Shown here: positions 56,801-64,000 of the stretch, piece after piece
How positions within the stretch are numbered: the first letter of the stretch is position 1
How the letters are laid out: each line of letters starts with the position of its first letter
Assembly: GCF_000338295.1 (NCBI RefSeq)
Contig: NZ_ANMO01000232.1
Coordinates: 24,757 to 88,756 of the forward strand
DNA length: 64,000 nt
Direction: 5' to 3'
Origin: Rhodopirellula europaea 6C
GTDB lineage: Bacteria; Planctomycetota; Planctomycetia; Pirellulales; Pirellulaceae
Notes under the pieces: generated by a model
Databases searched by the model: none
Seen by the model: only the letters and a program-made list of their open reading frames with translations
Told to the model about the DNA's origin: nothing
Made by a program: the position numbers and the translations under genes

Positions 56801-57154
56801 GTTCTCGACCCTTGCTCGAACGCGATCCCACGCGTCGTCAATCTTCGCTCCGGGCAACCACTCTTCGAGCTCGACAAAGATGACCGTTTGTTCGCTGCTG
56901 GAGGTGGACCGGATCAGACGCACTTCCTCCATTCCATCGATGGCTTCTTCGAGAGGATCCGCGACCAGCTCTTCCATCTTTTCCGCCGACGCACCCGGCC
57001 AGCGTGCTGAGACGACACAGATTTTTAACGTGAATTCGGGGTCTTCACGTCGAGGCATCGTCAGCGCGGCGATGATGCCCCAACAGACGAACATCATCAC
57101 AAAGGCGATCACAACCGTCGGACGTGCCACGGCAAAAGCTGGTAGACGATTCAT
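53825..57154 (-). CDS. RND efflux pump, inner-membrane subunit
   Basis: A 1109-residue RND transporter of the hydrophobe/amphiphile type. It begins LPAFAVARPTVVIAFVMMF, a normal first helix, and has the LVDNAVQICDQAR block, where the second Asp of the DD proton-relay pair is Asn, as in many homologues. It shows two large periplasmic loops and twelve predicted helices. Drug or solvent export is likely; the substrate is unknown. Its start overlaps the adaptor gene's stop by four bases (ATGA), so the two are translationally coupled. Confidence 0.9.
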   Translation of the reverse strand: MNRLPAFAVARPTVVIAFVMMFVCWGIIAALTMPRREDPEFTLKICVVSARWPGASAEKMEELVADPLEEAIDGMEEVRLIRSTSSSEQTVIFVELEEWLPGAKIDDAWDRVRARVENVPMPDPAVVPFVNDEFADTSVILFAVHQQPADGSDTIDPRFAYSDRELDVYSERIRDALRLLPGVAKVERHGVREEAIYVETDERNWSQLELTIDQIADLAQAQNIVEPGGRIDAGDGRFYVKPAGEVNALAEINRLVVSGVPSRGGVNPIHLEDLGLRVRRGYVDPPTRICRYGDVNLEAIANVVAVQMKSGANIVDICSSAKQRIVELRNSGELPPDLAVPIISDQSDSVNQRLREVVMNIISAIVIVVVVVYLVVGFRTAAVMAANIPFVVLTSLAIVTLFGVQLEQMSLASMIISLGLLVDNAVQICDQARTNQIAGMPPKEAAVQGAQTLGKSMLNGTLTTIAAFVPMLIAMDGVNREFIYSLPTTLSVMLAVSWVLAMTFCVILAAWFIRPPKDPSKPTAPLPWLMGKLGSSKWVRRFGSRRATTSSPEMTEGPSHLAPQTAATDGIFFRLYGSSLRWALRHRFITIAAAFGALLATTQLPISAEFFPLTQRNQFAVEVWLPESSSIAQTDELAREVEEMIRRCSAFIDEDGNEEERLLNMRTMVGGGGARWYLSWEPEALKPNFAEILIQTTDGKLTHEFAEKLRHVIDHGDPDLGLQPIVGARVVPIELLLGPPADPVVLRVVGNGFANMKTLRDAADRIKKMVNADPDTISLSDSWGVSSQELYVDVESDLANLARVSNAEVATTLDTYFSGRLLTYYREGEHQIPVYFRLEPESRSLSAISNAHVETSQGKLPLASIASIVPQWRPALIDRRDGNRTIEVRSQVKVGASGNDITMGVFNSPEMKALQAELPDGYKVEVGGALEESQKAQIKMLKSFGMSFVAIIILLIVQFNSLFRTSIIIATLPLALAGALLGVWLTNSAFGFMPQLGVLALFGIVLNAAILFVEFADMSVAESNSKESISSNATEDFQNAIVSAGQQRLTAIFLTTATTVGGLVPLALDGGPLWEGMAWLLVSGLSFATLLTLIVVPVLYSFGRRWSPS

Positions 57155-58884
57155 TGAACGCTCACCGATGCTGATTGCGTTGGAACAACCCGAACCCGAT
57201 CGCCGTCGTCGAGGTAGTGCGTGCCGCGGACGACGACATGGGCACCATCGACCAAGTCATCCGAATCGACCGGTTCGATGCAGAGAATCAATGAGTCTTC
57301 GTCTAACGAGTCTTCTTTTTTCACGTTGATTCGAACACGTCTCGCCGTTGGCTCTGACTGCATGTCGTCCACGACATGCACGAACGTTTCGCCGTTCTCT
57401 CGACGGACGGCCTTCATGGGAACATAAAGGCCGATGTTGGAATTGTCGGGGATCAATGCAACTCGAACGGTATCGCCGGCACGGAGCATCCAACGCGTTT
57501 GCTCCAGATACACGCGTTCATTTTGCTTGCGAAGCAGAGCTTCAGGTTCCAGTGGCGAACCATCGAGGGCGAGCAATTGGCCCGTGATCAAGTCGTTTTC
57601 AATATTGATTGACGAAGGATCCGCGAACTCGATGGCGACGAAGTTCCATGTGCCCAGGAACGGAATCACATCACTGGCGAGGTTCACTTTCAATCGCTGG
57701 ACCGTCAATCCTCGATCGCTTGTGTTTGAAAGTTGGTTCCAGGAACGATTGGTGACCTTCCACACAAACGTCTCTTCACCAATCCGATGGATGCAGCGTT
57801 GCTCCACCAGCAGACGCTGATCGCCCGTGACGATTGGTCCGATGTTGAGAGGGAAGATGTCCTTGGTTTTCAGTTGAGCCCCCGAGGACTCGTGCAAGTC
57901 AACGCTGCTTTCTTGTTGATTGCGAACGTGCAGCGATACTGTGAACGTTCGAGTGTTGGCATCTGCGATGGAGTCGACCGTGTAGACCATTCCTGTCGCA
58001 CGATGTTGACTCCCGTCATGATCGGTGACTGTCACACCAAGAGTGTCGCCGCGTTGGTAGCGACGAGAATTCGCTGCGGTGACTTCAAACTCGACCAGCA
58101 TTGGGTCGACCATTTGCACGGTCACGATCGGATCGCCTTCTTTGACATAGGTCCCAGGTACCGCGTGGATCTCCGTGACTTGGCCGGGGAAGGAGCTGAA
58201 AAGCGTTGTGTTTCGCAAATTGCGTTCAGCTTCGGCCAACCTCTGGCTGGCCTGTTGCACTTGGGCGTCCAATGCCAGTTGTTCCGCATTGGCTTGAGCC
58301 AGTTCAGCGGTCGCACTGTCGACCTGAAGTTGTGCGGTCGATGCTCGCGTACGAGTGGTGTCCAGCTCCGATCCTGACATTGCATTGGAGCGTGACAATT
58401 TCTGCGCCCGTTCCAGTTCTCGCTGGGCCAATTGCAGTTCGGCCTCTGCGGTACGGATTCGACTTGGTAATCGTTGTTCGATCGAGATCAAGTTCGCTTC
58501 TCGCCGGCGTTCGGCAACCGCCAGGTCGGCACGCGCGGCATCAACGGCGATTCGAAACTGTTCTTCGTTCAACCGAGCGAGTGGAATACCGATGCGACCG
58601 TTCCCAATGCCAGTCACCATTTCGTTGGGCTCAATCACCTGCACCACACGTCCGGCCTGTTCAAACGCAATTCGTTCCGCTTTCCAAGGTGCGACGGACG
58701 CGGTGGTGTGATGTTGGTAAGACGGGCTGCTCGGATGCAGCGTCATGACGGTCACGGTTTTGGGCGGCTTGTCGACCTCATTGATGTCGGGTGCGGATTC
58801 GCTGGAACATCCAAGCATTCCGATCAAACAACAAGACGTGCTGAAGGCCACGAAAAACCGAAACGGTTGAAAACGAATAGGCAC
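57151..58884 (-). CDS. RND periplasmic adaptor (HlyD-like) lipoprotein
   Basis: A membrane-fusion protein that links the RND pump to an outer-membrane channel. Lipoyl and hairpin parts are visible: ERIAFEQAGRVVQVI, RTAEAELQLAQRELERAQKL, QAEQLALDAQVQQASQRLAE and GQVTEIHAVPGTYVKEGDP. The start is unsure: I use the GTG at 58884, which gives a lipoprotein signal (FFVAFSTSCCLIGMLGC) and 577 residues; the frame is open to 59079, where the added part has no signal-like sequence. An outer-membrane partner gene is not adjacent; the TolC-like gene at 32.2 kb is far away. Confidence 0.85.
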   Translation of the reverse strand: MPIRFQPFRFFVAFSTSCCLIGMLGCSSESAPDINEVDKPPKTVTVMTLHPSSPSYQHHTTASVAPWKAERIAFEQAGRVVQVIEPNEMVTGIGNGRIGIPLARLNEEQFRIAVDAARADLAVAERRREANLISIEQRLPSRIRTAEAELQLAQRELERAQKLSRSNAMSGSELDTTRTRASTAQLQVDSATAELAQANAEQLALDAQVQQASQRLAEAERNLRNTTLFSSFPGQVTEIHAVPGTYVKEGDPIVTVQMVDPMLVEFEVTAANSRRYQRGDTLGVTVTDHDGSQHRATGMVYTVDSIADANTRTFTVSLHVRNQQESSVDLHESSGAQLKTKDIFPLNIGPIVTGDQRLLVEQRCIHRIGEETFVWKVTNRSWNQLSNTSDRGLTVQRLKVNLASDVIPFLGTWNFVAIEFADPSSINIENDLITGQLLALDGSPLEPEALLRKQNERVYLEQTRWMLRAGDTVRVALIPDNSNIGLYVPMKAVRRENGETFVHVVDDMQSEPTARRVRINVKKEDSLDEDSLILCIEPVDSDDLVDGAHVVVRGTHYLDDGDRVRVVPTQSASVSVQ

Positions 58885-59081
58885 AGTGGTTCGTTTCGTT
58901 AGGTGGACGCGATGAGAGGTCAACGAGAAAAGAGTCGCTGCGATGCGTTGCCGCGATGTGGAACAGCTCGAGTCACTGGGGCGGCGGCGGGGAAAACACA
59001 AGCCGATTCGATGGACGGTGATGAGGTCATTCACGTTGGCGGCGAGATTGCCCCTGGCGTTCAGTTCGCAAAACTGCAATA

Positions 59082-59101
59082 AGTAAACCCATCGGTGTAC
59101 T
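59082..59101. promoter_or_regulatory. candidate TetR operator
   Basis: A 20-base imperfect palindrome, AGTAAACCCA / TCGGTGTACT, 8 of 10 positions matching. It lies in the divergent region between the adaptor and tetR genes, about 41 bases before the tetR start at 59143. A half-site AAGTAAACCG recurs at 59120-59129. Sites of this size with GTAAACC half-sites are common for TetR repressors of RND pumps; this is from sequence alone. Confidence 0.6.
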
Positions 59102-59142
59102 CTACATCACTCTTTTCAAAAGTAAACCGCCCGGAGCAAGTT

Positions 59143-59778
59143 TTGCCAGTCCGTCCAACCGAGCCCGACGATGCCGCCCCACGTCGGCTGACTGATCGCA
59201 AGCGGATTGCGATTGTGCAGGCCGCGGCAACGGAGTTTCAAACTCGCGGCTACTTTTCGACCAGCATGAATGTGATCGCTGCGACCGCGAATGTGAGCAA
59301 GCGGACGCTTTACAACCATTTCGACAGCAAAGAGGCTCTCTTCGACGCGATCATCGAGGAGTTGGCCCAGAAGGCAGAGTTGCTGCCCGAGTGCTCGTTC
59401 GATCCATCACGCGATTTACGAGAACAGTTGGTCGAACTGGCCGAGGCCGAAGTTCAGTTCATGACATCGACATCGGTTGTCGCGCTTGCGCGCGCCGGTA
59501 TCTCGCGAGTCTTGGCCGAGCCCGAGGTGGGGAAGAAGATCGATCACCGTCGCTTTCATAAACGCGTGGAAAGCTGGCTGGATGATGCTCTTGCGGCGGG
59601 GTGCCTGAATCACACCAACACAGAATTCGCGGCCAAGCAGTTTGTCGGAATGCTGATGACGTTTGCGTTCTGGCCAACCATCGTCAATGGCGAGTCACCG
59701 CCGAGCAAAAAGAAACGGGCCAGCATCATCGAGTCCACCGTCGAGATGTTTTTGTCGTGCTACAGAGTTTCCGATTGA
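59143..59778 (+). CDS. TetR-family transcriptional regulator
   Basis: A 211-residue repressor candidate with an N-terminal helix-turn-helix: RIAIVQAAATEFQTRGYFSTSMNVIAATANVSKRTLYNHFDSKEAL is the DNA-binding pattern (shown split here: QAAATEFQTRGY, ANVSKRTLYNHF). The C-terminal part is a typical helical ligand domain. I start it at a TTG (59143) with GGAG six bases upstream; the open frame begins at 59095 as a GTG, but that start would put the palindrome inside the gene. It probably controls the divergent RND pump and itself. Confidence 0.85.
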   Translation: MPVRPTEPDDAAPRRLTDRKRIAIVQAAATEFQTRGYFSTSMNVIAATANVSKRTLYNHFDSKEALFDAIIEELAQKAELLPECSFDPSRDLREQLVELAEAEVQFMTSTSVVALARAGISRVLAEPEVGKKIDHRRFHKRVESWLDDALAAGCLNHTNTEFAAKQFVGMLMTFAFWPTIVNGESPPSKKKRASIIESTVEMFLSCYRVSD

Positions 59779-60132
59779 AGATCAGAGTAGAACAGTTGCC
59801 CCCAACTGTTCCGTTGGACAGCGTTCGAATGCCAAGCCACATTGCATCCGGATTCATTTTCAACCGTTTGCGTCACGCGGTTCAACAACGCGGCATCGAC
59901 AACGCCGGCCCCATCCGGGGCGATTTGATGTGGTTGCGACGTGATGCGGGGCGGGACGGGGTGATTGCAAATTGCAAAATGGACATCGCAAATTGGCAAT
60001 TGTAGGTCGGTGAAATCACGTGCCTCGCCAGAGCAGAAACACTTTGCAATTTGCATTGATCAATTTGCACTTTGCAATTTCCTCACCGCATCGTCGCAAC
60101 GGCCCCGACCGGGGCGATGTCGATGACCGTTC
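59779..60132. repeat. intergenic region with TTGCAATTT-type repeats
   Basis: 354 bases between convergent genes. The right part holds repeated GCAAATTG/CAATTTGC units. The clearest pair is GCAAATTGCAAA (59967-59978) and its exact inverse TTTGCAATTTGC (60043-60054); further copies lie at 59986-60000 and 60060-60080. A GC dyad GCCCCGACCGGGGC lies just before the next stop (about 60099-60113). Small open frames through the repeats are not genes. Confidence 0.55.
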
Positions 60133-61053
60133 TCACGCTCCGGTGTGTGATGTCATCCGCGGTGGCGCATAGGGATTGTTGCTGGCCGATGTATCGGACG
60201 CCTGCGATGGGTTCGTCGCGGTTGGAACATAGATCGGTTCGTATTCGCTGCCTCGGGCGATTTCGCAGATTGCGTCGACCATCGCGTCACGTTGAAGACG
60301 TCGGTCGGATGAATTCATGTTTGCAAAACGAAAGTCGCGGTAGACCAACGGGATCTCTTCTGGACCGTCCGGCGTGCGGACGTAAATCAAGGCGGCGTGC
60401 AATTGAGTCCATCCGCCAGCGGGTGTGAACGATTGAGGGATCGCACCCAGAATGGAGCTGGGTCCAAAGTGATAGCGATTGCGATCGCCTTCCATCCAAA
60501 CACCATCCCCGTCGATGCGTACCCAGACCAAGTCCGTCGCGGTTTCCAATCGGAGTCGGTTCCAACGTTCTTGCGGAACGATCTCGCAGAATCTGGAGCC
60601 TTCTTCGTTGGGTTGAACCACCGGGTTGCGACGTCCGGCAATGACACGGCGGAGTCGGCGAGCCAGCAAGAGGTGAAACGGATACTCTTCGTAGCGGCAG
60701 ACAATCATCAGTTGTGTCGCTGCGATCAGGCCGCCGACGATTACCGCAGCGACGAATAAGAGAATGCCTTCGATGCCCGGTCGTGAGGTGAAGAACACAA
60801 AACGAATGGTCAGCAGCAAGCATAGGCTGGCAACGAAACTGAGCGTGCCATGAAATGCGGTGATGCCCAACAAAGTCACCATTTGACGAAACCAATTCAG
60901 CACACGGCCTGGGGCTTCGTCAGGCAGATCCGAACCAAATGTTTGGATCGAAGCGAAGTGGTCCGCCATCGCTTCGGTTGGCGAAACGTTCGATTGTTCT
61001 GCGGCGGACTGCTGGGACATCGATGGCGCGGAGGCGGGCGTCTGGAAGGTCAT
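60133..61053 (-). CDS. membrane protein with C-terminal NPYAPP motif
   Basis: A 306-residue protein with two central membrane segments (TLSFVASLCLLLTIRFVFF, EGILLFVAAVIVGGLIAATQLMIV) and a C-terminal cytoplasmic or periplasmic domain of about 150 residues (WVRIDGDGVWMEGDRNRYHFG). It ends in ASNNPYAPPRMTSHTGA, the NPYAPP motif. The ATG at 61053, with GAGG upstream, replaces a longer frame to 61344. No family recognised. Function unknown. Confidence 0.6.
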   Translation of the reverse strand: MTFQTPASAPSMSQQSAAEQSNVSPTEAMADHFASIQTFGSDLPDEAPGRVLNWFRQMVTLLGITAFHGTLSFVASLCLLLTIRFVFFTSRPGIEGILLFVAAVIVGGLIAATQLMIVCRYEEYPFHLLLARRLRRVIAGRRNPVVQPNEEGSRFCEIVPQERWNRLRLETATDLVWVRIDGDGVWMEGDRNRYHFGPSSILGAIPQSFTPAGGWTQLHAALIYVRTPDGPEEIPLVYRDFRFANMNSSDRRLQRDAMVDAICEIARGSEYEPIYVPTATNPSQASDTSASNNPYAPPRMTSHTGA

Positions 61054-61577
61054 GATCCTCGCCTGCAAATGGTGGCTCTTGCTACTTGCTGATCCTCGAC
61101 ACTGATTCGTCGCAACCTCGTCGGTGCCGGTATTGCTGGACATCTCAGAGTAACGCGGATTCGCGATCTTTGCACGCTGATTCCCGACGGAAAACAGGCC
61201 ATATCCGCGGCAGCTCAAGCGGTCTGCCGCAAACGCTTCCCCGAACCTGTCACGAAAAGGCGTTGTCGCTAGTTCGTTGCCGCCTCGTTGTAGCTGGATG
61301 GCCAAACACCGCAGCACGACTGTTTTCGCGGTGATAACAACCAATTGACACGCTCTCGCAGAAGGACCTGCCCCGATGGGCCGGCCTCGCCGATATCCGC
61401 GATTGTCAAATTAGGTAAACCTTGCCGCCGACCACTTCCGACTTCTGGCGCGGTTGGTGCGATTGTGTGCATCGAATCGGTGTCAACGGCCGAAACGAAG
61501 GGTGAAAGAAAGACTCGTATCACGTGTCGAGGCGTTTCTCCTCGGCACCCAATTCATATTGGATGGAAGGATTCGGA
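61054..61577. other. intergenic region, promoters only
   Basis: 524 bases between divergent genes. It should contain both promoters. A TTGACA-like hexamer lies at 61345 (AATTGACACG) but no matching -10 is convincing. Short open frames on both strands show no domain. No repeat or RNA gene seen. Confidence 0.45.
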
Positions 61578-62039
61578 ATGAATCGTTGGCTTTTACTCGG
61601 ATCGATGGCCGGAATGCTGATGATCAGCACCGGATGCCTTCACCACAACACTCGCGGCGGATGCTCGACCGGCAACTGTGGCGTCGCGTCTAGCGATTGC
61701 GGATGTGGTGACTCGTCGTGCGGCAACGGCGCATGCAGCAATGGCTCGTGCGGTCGTGTCGGTGGCGGCGGACTGTTGGGCAAAACTCGCGGTCGCTTGA
61801 TGGGCTGCAAAACCGGATGTCGGACTGGCTGCGAAGCCGGACCACTCGGTTGGCAACAAGGTGGTTTGGACTACAGCTCGCACCTGAACCCAGGTTTGTT
61901 GGGTCACGGAGCGGCGGCTCAAATGCAGGGCCAGCCATTCACACCAGGTGCGCCGTCTGCCCAAGTCGCGTATCCTTACTATACCCACCGCGGTCCTCGC
62001 GACTTCTTGCTGGACAATCCGCCCAGCATCGGTCCCTGA
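61578..62039 (+). CDS. Cys/Gly-rich small lipoprotein
   Basis: A 153-residue lipoprotein. Signal WLLLGSMAGMLMISTGC ends in a lipobox; lipidation at Cys near residue 20. The next 60 residues are rich in Cys and Gly (GGCSTGNCG, CGCGDSSCGNGACSNGSCG, GCKTGCRTGCEAG). The end HRGPRDFLLDNPPSIGP may be a conserved tail. GGAAGGA precedes the ATG at eight bases, so the start is firm. Disulfide-rich surface or metal-binding roles are possible; none is proven. A hairpin follows at 62058. Confidence 0.75.
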   Translation: MNRWLLLGSMAGMLMISTGCLHHNTRGGCSTGNCGVASSDCGCGDSSCGNGACSNGSCGRVGGGGLLGKTRGRLMGCKTGCRTGCEAGPLGWQQGGLDYSSHLNPGLLGHGAAAQMQGQPFTPGAPSAQVAYPYYTHRGPRDFLLDNPPSIGP

Positions 62040-62057
62040 TCGCACTGGGGTTTGAAT

Positions 62058-62096
62058 TTCGAGTCTGCTCAGGCCGTTGGGCCTGAGTCTCTCGAA
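62058..62096 (+). terminator. terminator-like hairpin after lipoprotein gene
   Basis: Strong dyad: outer TTCGAG/CTCGAA and inner CTCAGGCC/GGCCTGAG with a 4-base loop. It lies 18 bases after the lipoprotein stop and before cysE. No long T-run follows, so efficiency is uncertain. Confidence 0.6.
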
Positions 62097-62146
62097 TTGA
62101 TTCCGTCTGTGAAGAGTGTTCCGCAGTCGCCCGAGGGAGTTTAGGC

Positions 62147-63121
62147 GTGGCATCCGATTTTCGGCTGAAAGAGCAGTTACCAGAGCTGACCGAGCAGATC
62201 GTCAGCACGTACACCTCCGATGATTCAATCAATCATCTGGGGCACTGCCCATTGCCTAGCTACACTGCTGTTGTTGACATCCTTTTGGATCTCAAGGACA
62301 TCCTTTACCCGGGGTACAAGCGGCACACAAACTTGCATGCTGGCAATATCCGCTACCACGTTGGCGGGTTGATCGATTCCTTGCACGATCAGCTGACGAC
62401 CCAAATCGCTCGCGCCCTACGGCACGAGCACCGGGTGCTGCAGAACCACAAGGATTGTGAGACGGACATCGACTTCGAAGCCAAAGGCCAAGCCATGGCG
62501 ATCGAGATGCTCAAACGCATCGTCAAGCTTCGAGAGATGCTCGCGACCGATGTGCAAGCCGCTCATGACGGCGACCCGGCTTGCCAAACAACCGATGAAG
62601 TCGTCTTTTGCTACCCGGGTTTCGAAGCGATCACGGTCTACCGAATCGCTCATGAACTGGTGCAGCTCAACGTGCCCTTCATTCCTCGAATGATGACGGA
62701 ATGGGCGCACAAAGAAACGGGCATCGACATTCACCCTGGTGCGACGATCGGTGAGTACTTCTTCATCGATCACGGAACCGGTGTGGTGATCGGTGAGACG
62801 TGCCACATTGGAAAGCACGTCAAGCTGTATCAGGGTGTCACGTTGGGCGCATTGAGTTTCCCAACGGACGCCGATGGACAGTTGATCCGCGGCCAGAAAC
62901 GTCATCCAACGATCGAAGACGAAGTGGTCGTGTACGCCAACGCAACAATCCTCGGTGGTCGCACGGTGATCGGTCGCGAATCGGTGATTGGGTCCAGCGT
63001 TTGGATCACTCGCAGTGTCTCGCCCGGCACGACGGTGGTCCTTGAAAAACCGCAACTGAAGGTACGTGGCTCGGATGAGCCCGCCGATGAATTGCGTCCC
63101 GAGGTGAATTACCAAATCTGA
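62147..63121 (+). CDS. cysE: serine O-acetyltransferase
   Basis: A 324-residue enzyme that makes O-acetylserine for cysteine synthesis. The left-handed beta-helix is visible as hexapeptide repeats ([65 protein letters not shown]). The N-terminal helical domain is longer than in E. coli (273 residues), as in EpsC-type SATs ([19 protein letters not shown]). A GTG start with GGGAG upstream. It is 32 bases before nth; both are single-copy metabolic genes. Confidence 0.92.
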   Translation: MASDFRLKEQLPELTEQIVSTYTSDDSINHLGHCPLPSYTAVVDILLDLKDILYPGYKRHTNLHAGNIRYHVGGLIDSLHDQLTTQIARALRHEHRVLQNHKDCETDIDFEAKGQAMAIEMLKRIVKLREMLATDVQAAHDGDPACQTTDEVVFCYPGFEAITVYRIAHELVQLNVPFIPRMMTEWAHKETGIDIHPGATIGEYFFIDHGTGVVIGETCHIGKHVKLYQGVTLGALSFPTDADGQLIRGQKRHPTIEDEVVVYANATILGGRTVIGRESVIGSSVWITRSVSPGTTVVLEKPQLKVRGSDEPADELRPEVNYQI

Positions 63122-63153
63122 TCACTGGGTATCCCCAGGCGATTCGGTATAGT

Positions 63154-63813
63154 GTGGCGATGTTGAAGAAAGAACGCGCCGCCATTGTCCTTGAGCGTCT
63201 GAACACGCTCTATCCCGACCCGCCAATTCCGCTGGACCACACCGACGAGTTCACGTTGTTGGTCGCTGTCTTGTTGAGTGCGCAGTGCACCGACAAAAAG
63301 GTCAATGAGATCACGCCAGAGTTGTTTTCGGTTGCCGGAACGCCATCGAAGATGCGTGAGCTTGGCGAAGAAGGAATCCTCGAAATCATCCGTCCGCTGG
63401 GACTGTCGAAGCAGAAAGCCAAGGCTCTCGCGAAGCTATCGGGGATGCTGATCGATCTGCACGAAGGCCAAGTGCCCAGCACATTCGACGAGCTGGAAGC
63501 GTTGCCCGGCGTCGGGCATAAAACGGCCAGCGTTGTGATGTCGCAAGCGTTTGGTTTTCCCGCGTTTCCGGTTGATACGCACATTCATCGTTTGGCCCAG
63601 CGATGGGGATTGTCCAGCGGCAAAAGCGTTGTGCAAACCGAGCGAGACCTAAAGAGCTTGTTCCCCGAGTCGTCCTGGAACAAGTTGCATCTACAGATCA
63701 TTTTCTACGGTCGAGAGTTCTGCACCGCGCGAGGCTGTGACGGACGTGGGTGCGATCTATGCCGCGAGCTGTATCCCAATCGGCGAAAGCCGGTGACTTG
63801 GATCAAACCCTGA
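63154..63813 (+). CDS. nth: endonuclease III
   Basis: A 219-residue DNA glycosylase/AP lyase. The helix-hairpin-helix motif LPGVGHKTASVVM has the catalytic Lys123, and Asp141 lies in PVDTHIHR. The iron-sulfur loop at the C-terminus has Cys190, 195, 200 and 203 (spacing 4, 4, 2) instead of the usual 6, 2, 5. The GTG at 63154 and an ATG at 63160 are both plausible. It repairs oxidised pyrimidines. Confidence 0.92.
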   Translation: MAMLKKERAAIVLERLNTLYPDPPIPLDHTDEFTLLVAVLLSAQCTDKKVNEITPELFSVAGTPSKMRELGEEGILEIIRPLGLSKQKAKALAKLSGMLIDLHEGQVPSTFDELEALPGVGHKTASVVMSQAFGFPAFPVDTHIHRLAQRWGLSSGKSVVQTERDLKSLFPESSWNKLHLQIIFYGREFCTARGCDGRGCDLCRELYPNRRKPVTWIKP

Positions 63814-63867
63814 TCCGTCCCACATCCCATTCATCGCCGATACGTGACGGCATTCGGCAGACGTCGA

Positions 63868-63990
63868 CGTAGGCCAGGTTCTACCTGGCGAGGTGACCGG
63901 ACGGAGCCACGCGAACTCGCGGATGAATGACTAGTCGCCTCGCTTTGTTCCAAAGCATCGGCTTGGTTGCCAGGTGAGACCTGGCCTACG
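63868..63990. repeat. inverted repeat, possible small mobile or REP-like element
   Basis: Two 22-base arms, CGTAGGCCAGGTTCTACCTGGC (63868-63889, reported in parts: CGTAGGCCAGG, TTCT, ACCTGGC) and its near-inverse at 63969-63990 (GCCAGGTG, AGA, CCTGGCCTACG), flank 79 bases. Each arm itself is a small palindrome (CCAGGT/ACCTGG). The whole is about 123 bases and lies after nth. Confidence 0.55.
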
Positions 63991-64000
63991 CGAATGCAGT

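Noticed and set aside
1..64000. tRNA, rRNA, CRISPR array, insertion sequence or prophage
   Set aside because: I saw no cloverleaf with a GTTCRANNC arm, no regularly spaced repeats, and no transposase, integrase or phage structural protein.

Overview
The window looks like chromosomal DNA of a marine planctomycete close to Rhodopirellula. This is an inference from several signs. GC is moderate and Shine-Dalgarno signals are often weak. There are two secreted sulfatases, Tat-signal Gfo/Idh/MocA dehydrogenase and RoxA-like cytochrome genes, secreted proteins without clear relatives, NPY(A/Q)xP motifs at protein ends, a CysE/Nth/QueA/YchF housekeeping set and a very large signal peptidase I. I found no tRNA, rRNA, CRISPR array, insertion sequence or phage gene.

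Layout. 0-6 kb: small soluble proteins, an SGNH-like EF-hand protein, a glutamine-amidotransferase-like secreted protein and a tandem parvulin-type foldase. 6-14 kb: a carbohydrate cluster. On the minus strand lies a fusion of a sucrose-phosphatase domain to a TreZ-type GH13 enzyme. Divergent from it is an operon of PfkB sugar kinase, sucrose-phosphate synthase and amylosucrase. Together these could build sucrose, move its glucose into glycogen and recycle the fructose. 14-24 kb: sulfatase, queA, ychF, a small membrane protein, carA-proS (coupled by an ATGA overlap) and lnt. 24-30 kb: a partial tad/Flp pilus locus in the order flp, tadV, cpaB, rcpA, tadZ, read on the minus strand; the ATPase and inner-membrane genes are not here. 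The flp pilin gene has only 59 codons. 31-38 kb: DinB-like and TolC-like secreted proteins, giant lepB, an LptB-like ABC ATPase and threonine deaminase.

38-44 kb: a second sulfatase, a sialidase remnant flanked by two near-identical terminator hairpins, and a DoxX-like membrane protein paired with a Tat-dependent dehydrogenase. 43.7-50 kb: queD, rdgB, a SPOR-like secreted protein, a RoxA-like dihaem cytochrome, a lipoprotein joining a FlgI-like domain to HEAT repeats, and a membrane protein whose tail overlaps the lipoprotein gene antisense. 50-64 kb: a TPR protein with a CHAT-like domain that seems to lack catalytic residues, an RND efflux pump and adaptor with a divergent TetR regulator and a palindromic operator candidate, a Cys/Gly-rich lipoprotein, cysE, nth and an inverted repeat at the right edge.

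The most interesting points are the sucrose-phosphatase/TreZ fusion beside an SPS whose own phosphatase-like domain has lost a motif lysine, the signal peptidase with zinc-ribbon and beta-rich inserts, the FlgI-like/HEAT lipoprotein, and the degenerate CHAT protein.
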